A stretch of DNA of 30,475 nt, from assembly GCA_006503475.1 (NCBI GenBank), contig RSEH01000383.1, positions 1-30,475 of the forward strand. The letters run 5' to 3'. Both the position numbers and the translations under genes were made by a program. Positions 16,829-23,586 of the stretch are shown here, piece after piece (positions within the stretch are counted from its first letter, which is position 1; every line of letters starts with the position of its first letter). Origin of the DNA: Stentor roeselii (lineage: Eukaryota; Ciliophora; Heterotrichea; Heterotrichida; Stentoridae). The notes beneath the pieces were generated by a model. The model searched no databases. It had not been told where the DNA came from and was given only the letters and a program-made list of their open reading frames with translations.

Positions 16829-17563
16829 TTATATCTGACTGTTTAATAGCCTCGTGGCCATGCACTTCTTTTCCAGCATCTTCCTATCCAGCTCTTCCAT
16901 CCTCTTCCTTTTCTTAACAAGTTCCGGGTTGGTAATCTGCCAAACTTTTTTTTCCTTATCAAAAAGTTCTCCACTAGTTTTAAAATCCTTCAAAAAGAAC
17001 CCTTTAAGTTTTCTTCTAAGAATTTTCGACTTCGGCCTGATATATCCAGTTGAGTTCTTTTTTTCCTTTTCAAGTTTCAAAGTGAGGTCAGTCGCAGTTC
17101 TCAAGTCTCTCAAAGCAGGTTGAACCATCGATTTTTTAATATCTTGAATAGTATTTAAATCCGCTGCAGGAAGACTAGAATAAAGATGATTATGAGTTTT
17201 TCGAGGACTTACAGTTTTGCCCTGTGACATGTTCAAGAAATTCAAAGGCTGAGGTATTTTCGAAGGGTCTTTTATATGAACTTTACTTGTTTTCACCCAT
17301 CGTCGGACATAAGGTGACTCGCTCATTGTGGAGTGCTTCAGAGGTGGACGAGGAAATTGACAGTACCCGTCAAAGTGCTGCGGTTGAACAGTGTACATTT
17401 TTTCAATCACTGGTTCTTTAGACTTGAGAATATGTGGAAAGCCGGTGGAATACGCGGTGAATGATTTTTTCTCTCCTCCAAAGCGATTACTGGGACTTTG
17501 TCGTCCTGCAGTTGAGTCAATCGAGTAATACTTTCCGGTCTGGTAGTCTTTCCAAACTTCCAT
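16829..17563 (-). CDS. Basic protein of unknown function
   Basis: 244 residues, Lys/Pro/Ser-rich, no domain recognised. The N-terminal half holds short aromatic and proline motifs (EVWKDYQTGKYYSIDS; GYCQFPRPPLKHSTMSESPY). The second half is a highly charged helix (LRDLRTATDLTLKLEKEKK; KKRKRMEELDRKMLEKK). The mix of low-complexity proline turns and charged helices resembles microtubule-associated or axonemal inner proteins, but that is a guess from composition. The ATG at 17563 is 17 nt after the stop of the zinc-finger gene on the same strand. Its TAA lies 3 nt from the convergent GOLD gene's TAG, so the 3' UTRs must overlap. Confidence 0.75.
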   Translation of the reverse strand: MEVWKDYQTGKYYSIDSTAGRQSPSNRFGGEKKSFTAYSTGFPHILKSKEPVIEKMYTVQPQHFDGYCQFPRPPLKHSTMSESPYVRRWVKTSKVHIKDPSKIPQPLNFLNMSQGKTVSPRKTHNHLYSSLPAADLNTIQDIKKSMVQPALRDLRTATDLTLKLEKEKKNSTGYIRPKSKILRRKLKGFFLKDFKTSGELFDKEKKVWQITNPELVKKRKRMEELDRKMLEKKCMATRLLNSQI

Positions 17564-17580
17564 TTTTAACTACTTGAAAA

Positions 17581-18372
17581 TTAAAACAACTCACAAACAC
17601 AAGGAGTCTCTTCACGACTTTCAAGTTTTTCAGGACTTTTCTCGAATAAACTTGTTAAAAGAGAGTCGCTCGTTCGAGGGTCGAGGACTTGCAAAAGGGT
17701 TTCTTTTAATTTTGACTTGATTAAAAAGTGGCACTTGTTGCAGGTCAAGTTTCGAAGGCGTCTGTAAGAAACTTGGGAATCGCAATTTGAAAGAAGATTT
17801 GATAAATGAGAGTTTAAAGGCTGAAGCTCTTGTTCAGATCTTTTTAGTGATGTTGATAGTTTTAAGATAGATGTTTGGGAGGTAGAAAGAGAAATGATTA
17901 GATTTTGGATGTTTGTTTCACTTTTGGATAAAAGGGAGGATAGCTCGGTTTTTATTGATTCTTGTTTTAAGGTTTTAGATGATTCTTCTGAAATCTTTTG
18001 GGTTAAAGTAAAGGCTTTCTCGTCGTGATTGATTTGGTTGGATGAGAGAAGAGACTCGAGAGAGGATTGCTTTAATTGTTTTAAGGAAATTTCTTTTTTT
18101 AGATGCTCCTCGCGGAGAAGATAGTCTTGAAGCTCTTTTTGAAGAGATGAGATTTGTCTTGAATGTGATGAGAACTCAGTTTTAAAGGATTGTTTTAAGC
18201 AGTTTTCGCAAATTGTGTTTGAGGTTATGGTTTTAGAATGGAGTAAACATGCTGGCTTTAAGCAGTTTTGGCAGAGGTTTATTGGCTTCTTGCTTCGCAT
18301 GGGCTCGGGACAGAGTGTGCAGGATGAGGGGATTGAAATTCTTTCTTTTGGGATTGATTTTTCTGAATCCAT
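17581..18372 (-). CDS. FYVE-related zinc finger and coiled-coil protein
   Basis: 263 residues. Eight metal ligands lie at residues 18-58: C18, C21, C34, C37, C42, H45, C55, C58. The spacing CX2C-X12-CX2C-X4-CX2H-X9-CX2C matches the cross-brace order of FYVE/ZZ/B-box-type fingers and is closest to FYVE, but the basic RRHHCR lipid-binding patch is absent and one Cys is His. A long Ser/Leu/Lys coiled coil follows (about 62-200), then a second small cluster (TCNKCHFLI near 213-221 and PCVC at the end). FYVE fingers bind phosphatidylinositol 3-phosphate on endosomes; without the basic patch this one may instead bind protein. 157 nt separate it from the upstream minus-strand gene. Confidence 0.75.
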   Translation of the reverse strand: MDSEKSIPKERISIPSSCTLCPEPMRSKKPINLCQNCLKPACLLHSKTITSNTICENCLKQSFKTEFSSHSRQISSLQKELQDYLLREEHLKKEISLKQLKQSSLESLLSSNQINHDEKAFTLTQKISEESSKTLKQESIKTELSSLLSKSETNIQNLIISLSTSQTSILKLSTSLKRSEQELQPLNSHLSNLLSNCDSQVSYRRLRNLTCNKCHFLIKSKLKETLLQVLDPRTSDSLLTSLFEKSPEKLESREETPCVCELF

Positions 18373-18529
18373 TCGATTTATACCATTATAGAATACTAGA
18401 ATGTTGGGGAATTAGTTAGATATGAATTTTCGGTTTTATTATAATTTATGGATGTTTATATGGTTTATTGAATGAGGAAGGTAAAGATGAGAGTTTAACA
18501 ATACTCTAAACTAAACAGATTAGCTCATA

Positions 18530-19106
18530 TTAATTATCTCTAAGTAAAATTCCTTTAATCTTCTGTAACAATTCCGACCTAGACTTTTTCACATCCTTAC
18601 TTTTCTCTTGTTTTCTTCTTTTCATCACTTCACTGGTAGCGATTCTTTTAAAATTGGGTATTTGTTTATTTCTAAGTAAAAAAGTACATAAAAGACGACT
18701 CAACCGAAAAGAGACTCAAGCCTCTGACTTGATTCGCTTTATTAGGAACGATTCCAATTTTATTCATATGGTCAATTTTCTTATTAAGTCTGATTTGCGC
18801 TCTAATTAACTGGCTCTTGACTTTCCCTTCAATAATCTGTCGAATTTCTCGACTTTCAATAGGCGTCAAGACCTTCTGACTTAAAACTTTCGTTTTTTGC
18901 TTTCTGTAAAACTCTTCTTTAAGCTTCGGCCTATGCCCAGTGAAGCAACTTTCCCTTAAATTCGGATTTTTCGTTATTTTTAAGCAACTCGCGTTAACCG
19001 ATCCAGTAAAATAAGAAGAATCATTAACAGTAATATTATAACTTCTTTCTTTAACCGACTTTTCACAGTCCGAAAATTCAATCGACTTCCTACCTCGAGT
19101 CTTCAT
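18530..19106 (-). CDS. Small basic protein, two exons
   Basis: 186 residues from exons 19106-18688 and 18671-18530, joined across a 16-nt intron that splits an Ile codon (AT|A). Without splicing the protein would stop after SSFMYFFT. After splicing it continues INKQIPNFKRIATSEVMKRR and ends ...KIKGILLRDN with TAA at 18530-18532. The protein is strongly basic and mostly helical (LSQKVLTPIESREIRQIIEG; SQLIRAQIRLNKKID). No family recognised. It is divergent from the CRAL-TRIO gene with only 15 nt (or 54 nt, see that gene) between start codons. Confidence 0.75.
18672..18687 (-). other. 16-nt spliceosomal intron
   Basis: Minus strand GTACTTTTTTACTTAG. This is the only 16-nt member seen; the extra base lies before the A, which remains six bases from the 3' end as in the 15-nt introns. 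Retention gives an in-frame TAG. Confidence 0.8.
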
Positions 19107-19121
19107 TTATCCTAAAATTTA

Positions 19122-20546
19122 ATGCAAAATTTCCACTATTCAAATAATTCAAATTCAAAAATGTCAAATCTTGAGATTCCAATTGAAGTCCTTCCTCCAA
19201 GAGACTCTTATCGATTTTGGCCTGAAAGTTCTTATTCATTTCATGGTTCAGGGAAAAAACTCGTTAGACATATCTTTGAAAATCAGAAACTTAGTGACTT
19301 TGAAAATGAAAAACTTTCAAGACTTGAAGCTGAGATAAAGAATGGAAAAATTGAAGGATTTGTTGTTCCAATTGAATGGAGTCGAAATCATTTGTTGAGG
19401 TTTTGTTATGGGACTGGGTGGAAAACTAGAAATTCAGTGAAAGCTTTGGTCTCGTATTTGAAGTGGAAATATGAAAAGATACCAAAAGGATGGCAATGTC
19501 TTTATATGAGAGTTCATTCGATTATTGTGAGGTTTAAGTAGAACTCTGGGACTTTTTATGTTTGTGGAAGAGATTTCATGTTTAGACCTTTGATTGTACT
19601 GGATTTCAACAAAATTGACTTTAAAACGGTTAGGAATATTTAGAATAATGTTGATCTGTATGCTGATCTGCTTTGCTTTTTGTTGGAATATGTTGTTCAA
19701 TATATGCTTATTCCTGGACAGGTTGAAAATTGGGTCGTTTTGATTGATTTGGGGAAAAAAGGACTTGGAAGTTTAAGTGTCAATAGTTTAAAACAGGTAT
19801 TGTCGATTCTTCAGGTCAATTATAGGTGCCGTATGGGAATGACGTACATAGTGAATCCTCCAAAAAGCATGTTCATGTTATGGTCATGCATAAAGCCATT
19901 CCTGGACGAGATCTTGATCGAAAAGATAAAAATCTCAAACGGTTCCTCCTCATCCGAGATGCTATCCTCCTTCAACCCTCACCAACTAGAAGAAAAATAC
20001 GGAGGGCGTTTAAAAAACCTTGAAAAATTCTGGCCTCCAACAGTTCCCAATTCGCCTTTCGACGCTCCAGGAATGACGATTTCTTTATCCTCAAAAGACT
20101 CTTACTTCTCCTTCCACCACGAGGCACATCCCAAGGAAGAAAGTCCAGCTTCAATAAAAAAGCCTTCAAAACAACGAACCGAAAGCCAAGACCTAAGTCT
20201 CGATCACGGCCAAATCTCAATCGAAGAACTTGAAAGTGAAAAATGCAGTCGAAGTGACTTTGAAGAGCCAGATGAACCTCTAGTTGAACTTGAAAAATCA
20301 GTCTTTTTTGACTGTAAACCTTTAGAAAAAAGCTTTAAAAGTGAAGAAAAATTGAAAAAAATACTACTTGAAAAATCTTTTCATAATAAAGACAACTTGT
20401 CACCTTGTAAAGCTGTAGATTTCGAGACACCCAAGAAAAAAGGCCCTAGGCCGATTGGGATTATTTTGGAAAATGAAGACAGGTTTAAACGATGCTCGAA
20501 ATTCGGCTGCTGTGAAAGTGAAAACTACAGTTGCAGTGTTTTTTAA
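19122..20546 (+). CDS. Sec14-like CRAL-TRIO lipid-transfer protein
   Basis: Three exons (19122-19526, 19542-19628, 19644-20546) give 464 residues. An N-terminal CRAL-TRIO-N helix (NHLLRFCYGTGWKTRNSVKA, 89-108) precedes the lipid-binding fold at about 136-290: RPLIVLDFNKIDF, VENWVVLIDLGKKGLGSLS (the usual V-x-I-x-D-x-x-G core), MGMTYIVNPPKSMFMLW (the Y-I-V-N-x-P core), IKPFLDEILIEKI, and the closing signature HQLEEKYGGRL. Sec14 proteins bind and exchange phosphatidylinositol and other lipids. A roughly 140-residue acidic, Ser-rich tail (SIEELESEKCSRSDFEEPDE) follows and ends CCESENYSCSVF, where the Cys pair could be lipidated (inference). An in-frame ATG at 19161 has a better A-rich context and may be the true start, giving 451 residues. 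The stop lies 1 nt from the convergent gene's stop. Confidence 0.88.
19527..19541 (+). other. 15-nt spliceosomal intron
   Basis: GTGAGGTTTAAGTAG, phase 0, in the CRAL-TRIO gene. Removal joins RVHSII to NSGTFYVCGRDFMFRPLIVL, restoring the start of the lipid-binding fold. Confidence 0.88.
19629..19643 (+). other. 15-nt spliceosomal intron
   Basis: GTTAGGAATATTTAG, phase 0. Removal joins DFNKIDFKT to NNVDLYADLLCFLLEYVVQY within the CRAL-TRIO fold. Only 87 nt of exon separate it from the previous intron. Confidence 0.88.
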
Positions 20547-20547
20547 G

Positions 20548-22731
20548 TTAAAATATTGTTGTCAATGTAGAGGTCTTTATTGGGTAAGGGATCCCCCTTG
20601 CTCGGTGCTTTAAATTCGCAAGTCTTTTCAAGTGAACACATTCACCTTCACATCTTTTCACATCATGTCCTTCTAAAGACCTGAAAATTTCCATTTTCAA
20701 ATTCACAGGAAGACTTTCAAATCCTTCAATTCCGTAATTTTCACACATTTTTCTTAAATTTTCTAAAGTTTCTTCATCGAAAGCGTCTAGGTCAGGTTTT
20801 TGTTTGACTTTCAAAGTTTCTGCCTTAAATATTTTTTTTATTTTACTTTCTTTTCCATCTTGAATAAAAACTTGAATCCCTTTAGAGTTATTTTCAACAT
20901 TTTTCAATTTTTCTGTTTCAAGTCGAGCCTTTTGATGAATAATTTCATTTTCTTGCACAAGTGAAGTGACAATCACTCTTGGTCGAGTTGTAGGACTTCC
21001 AGGTCCAGAAGAAGAAGAAAGTTCCTGAGTTTCCCTGATAAGATTCGTTCTGATATTTGAAGGTTTTCTTGAACGAAATCTAGCAACAGGGTTGATTTGT
21101 TTAGACTCTTCAAAGGCAGGGCTAGTCAAGTCGAAAGAATTCAAAGTTTCTGCGAAACTTTGAGGGGTTTGTTTTGGGAGAGTCTTGGATTCGATGATTA
21201 TTGGAAGAGACTTGTAACGAAAGTGTTCAGTTGTTTCGGGTCTTTCTGGGATTAAAGGGATTTGAGGAATTGATGAAGGACTTTCATCGATTTCTTTTTG
21301 GTACTTTAGGTCTCGTAGGACTAAAGGCTTTACTAAAGAGAATTGAATCATCTGGGGCCTGGTGTCGTCTTTGAGTTGTCTTTCTACTGAGGATCGACCT
21401 GGAAGTCGAGGGGAGGTGAAGGCTAGGTGTCGGCTTGATTGAGGCGATTTTCTTATTTCTTCGAAACTTTCTTCGGTGGCAAACGAGTTATGCATCTTTT
21501 TGCTTATTTCAATCGATGATACTTTTTCAAAGACAAACTTCGAACCAGTCGATTGAGTCCAAGCAGAGTCAATCTGACTCAGTTTTTCTTCATTAATTTT
21601 ATTCAAAACCGCGATACTTTGCACTTCACTCCGTCCTTGCTTCAACATCTGCTGTGTCTGTATCAATTCCTGTTTCATACTAAAAAATCCATTTCGTATT
21701 TCCTGCAACTTTTTCGATTTTCTAGCATTTTTTTCAGTAAGTATCAAAACTTTCCCTTTAATATTCTTAACTGCGTCTTCCGCAAGAAAAAGTTTATTCT
21801 TACATTGAATAAGTTCAATTTTAACTTCATTATGACGAGTCTCTATTTCCGCCGAGTAACTTTTATACTTATTAACACTTTCAGTCATTTGTTGCATGAC
21901 CTGCTGAAAATGTTCTAAATTTCTCTTCAAGTTAAAAATTTCCATTTCTTTTTCCTTGATCAAGTCCACTTGAGTCATAGTTTCAAATTGAGTTGACTTG
22001 TTTTCTTTTTTACTTTTTATTCGAATTTTGCTGAGATTTTCACTGATTTCATTTTTCATCATCTTTAAAGTGATTCCCAGTTTTTGCCCCATGGACCCGA
22101 TGCTTATTTCAGCGGGTTCTGGAGTTTCAGTGGGTGTTGGAATATCAGTGTAAAGTTTTGAAAGGTCTTCATGTAAGTCAACAAGTTTTTGCATGATTTT
22201 TTCTGATCTTAATTTATTTGCCTTCGCGATGATGTTTTTAATGTAAAAGACTTCCTCGTTGTAAGTATCTTGGACTTCACCGGGAGGGGCTTCATAAGTC
22301 TGGCATTGATTTTCTCTGAATATTTTTAAAGGAATTGTTGAAGGCGGATTTTCAGTTGTTTTTTTTTGGAATAAAAAATGACTTGACTTGCGAAGACCTA
22401 CAATCGCCCTGATAAGACTGTTAGAAGTCAAATGGTCCTTGTTTTTTAAAATAATTGAAAGACTTTCCAGGTATTTCAAGTAACTTAAAAAAGTCTCTTC
22501 TGAGGAGGTGGAAGATGATTTACTTATCTCGAAAGAATCTAAAGTTTGGTTGATTTTTGAAAGTTCTTGTTGGTAGAAAATGTTGGAAAATCTTGAACGT
22601 GTTGAAAAAAATGACAGGTTTTCAATTGATTCATTTGAAATTGAATGACTTTTTGTTTTTCTGTCTGTTTGAATGAATCGAGAACTTGTTGAGTTTTTGC
22701 AGGACTGGATTCGAAAGGTTTTTTTTTGCAT
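20548..22731 (-). CDS. Coiled-coil protein with conserved-looking Cys/His C-terminal motif
   Basis: 727 residues. Residues 1-110 are Ser/Thr-rich; about 170-370 form a long coiled coil (EKEMEIFNLKRNLEHFQQVM; TRHNEVKIELIQCKNKLFLA); about 400-620 are low-complexity, with Ser/Pro phosphorylation-like sites (RKPSNIRTN; SSSSGPGSPTTRP). The C-terminal 50 residues are distinct: GFESLPVNLKMEIFRSLEGH, then CEGECVHLKRLANLKHRARG, then IPYPIK. I have the impression that similar (H)...C-x-x-E-C-x-H-L-K-R...Y-P tails end other ciliate coiled-coil proteins, but cannot verify it. Likely cytoskeletal. Its stop is 1 nt from the CRAL-TRIO stop; upstream, 41 nt separate it from the helical protein on the same strand. 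Confidence 0.8.
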   Translation of the reverse strand: MQKKTFRIQSCKNSTSSRFIQTDRKTKSHSISNESIENLSFFSTRSRFSNIFYQQELSKINQTLDSFEISKSSSTSSEETFLSYLKYLESLSIILKNKDHLTSNSLIRAIVGLRKSSHFLFQKKTTENPPSTIPLKIFRENQCQTYEAPPGEVQDTYNEEVFYIKNIIAKANKLRSEKIMQKLVDLHEDLSKLYTDIPTPTETPEPAEISIGSMGQKLGITLKMMKNEISENLSKIRIKSKKENKSTQFETMTQVDLIKEKEMEIFNLKRNLEHFQQVMQQMTESVNKYKSYSAEIETRHNEVKIELIQCKNKLFLAEDAVKNIKGKVLILTEKNARKSKKLQEIRNGFFSMKQELIQTQQMLKQGRSEVQSIAVLNKINEEKLSQIDSAWTQSTGSKFVFEKVSSIEISKKMHNSFATEESFEEIRKSPQSSRHLAFTSPRLPGRSSVERQLKDDTRPQMIQFSLVKPLVLRDLKYQKEIDESPSSIPQIPLIPERPETTEHFRYKSLPIIIESKTLPKQTPQSFAETLNSFDLTSPAFEESKQINPVARFRSRKPSNIRTNLIRETQELSSSSGPGSPTTRPRVIVTSLVQENEIIHQKARLETEKLKNVENNSKGIQVFIQDGKESKIKKIFKAETLKVKQKPDLDAFDEETLENLRKMCENYGIEGFESLPVNLKMEIFRSLEGHDVKRCEGECVHLKRLANLKHRARGIPYPIKTSTLTTIF

Positions 22732-22772
22732 TTTATTGTAAAATTTAGAATTTTTATGAATTATTAAATTTT

Positions 22773-23579
22773 TTATTCAAAGTTTTCAAGTGCTGGTAAT
22801 GGAACATCATTTGAGATGTCTTCTAATAAAAAACTCGTTAAAATACTTTGTTTGTTCCAATGTTGCAAAAATCCTCGAAAACTTCGAATCGCGATTTTAT
22901 TCAAATTTTTTACAATAAGATAAACTTTTGCTTTCAACTTTTTCGAACTCATGAAAGTTTTAACTTTCGCAACAAAGCGAATTGATTTAAAAGCAGCGAA
23001 AAGTGATTCATTGAGAGACTTCTGGAAAATCAAAACCGAGGCAAACAAGGCAAATTCGACAGGAACAGGGAGTAAAACGATGACTTTTCGATGATGTTTC
23101 AATAAAGTAAACACGAAATTTAAAGGTTTAAGCAGGATAAACATGATCCTCATGATAGAAGCTCGTTGTTTTCCAGAGTCGATCATGAAACTTCTTAATT
23201 TCGAGTTAATCGCATTTTTCTTCAAGACATGAAAAGCGGAAAAGGCCTGATTTTGTTCTCTTGAAAACCTTTTCACAAGCATTTCAAACTTTTTTCTATT
23301 AAACTGAGGAAAAAGTCTAGAATAAAGCCTAACATCACAAAAAGCGCTTCTTAAAACAAACTTTACCTGTTTTGCCAGTTTTTTTTCAATGTTATTCATA
23401 AGGAATTCAATAGCCAAGTCAAATTTAATCGATTTTTTTCCTTTTTGAACTAATTTATAAGTCACCCTCGCTGAAGTCTTTTCAATTAACTCAAAAGCTA
23501 AAGCAAGTCTTTTCAATTCAACGTTTTTAAAAAGCTGCTTAAAAACAATAGAAAAAAGTTTCAGTCTGATGAAGTCCAT
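22773..23579 (-). CDS. Basic all-helical protein, Sfi1-like appearance
   Basis: 268 residues with very few Pro or Gly, dominated by Lys, Phe, Leu, Ile and Ala. Helical segments recur with a basic/aromatic-hydrophobic rhythm (LKRLALAFELIEKTSARVTY; NQAFSAFHVLKKNAINSKLR; SLFAAFKSIRFVAKVKTFMS; AIRSFRGFLQHWNKQSILTS). The last carries the A/S-F-x-x-(F/W)-x-x-W type core seen in centrin-binding and related helical-repeat proteins of ciliates. One patch (KVIVLLPVPVEFALFASVLI) is hydrophobic enough to be a membrane segment. Family uncertain. The ATG lies only 7 nt after the stop of the ER chaperone gene; the intervening bases include further stop triplets. Confidence 0.7.
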   Translation of the reverse strand: MDFIRLKLFSIVFKQLFKNVELKRLALAFELIEKTSARVTYKLVQKGKKSIKFDLAIEFLMNNIEKKLAKQVKFVLRSAFCDVRLYSRLFPQFNRKKFEMLVKRFSREQNQAFSAFHVLKKNAINSKLRSFMIDSGKQRASIMRIMFILLKPLNFVFTLLKHHRKVIVLLPVPVEFALFASVLIFQKSLNESLFAAFKSIRFVAKVKTFMSSKKLKAKVYLIVKNLNKIAIRSFRGFLQHWNKQSILTSFLLEDISNDVPLPALENFE

Positions 23580-23586
23580 TTATTAG

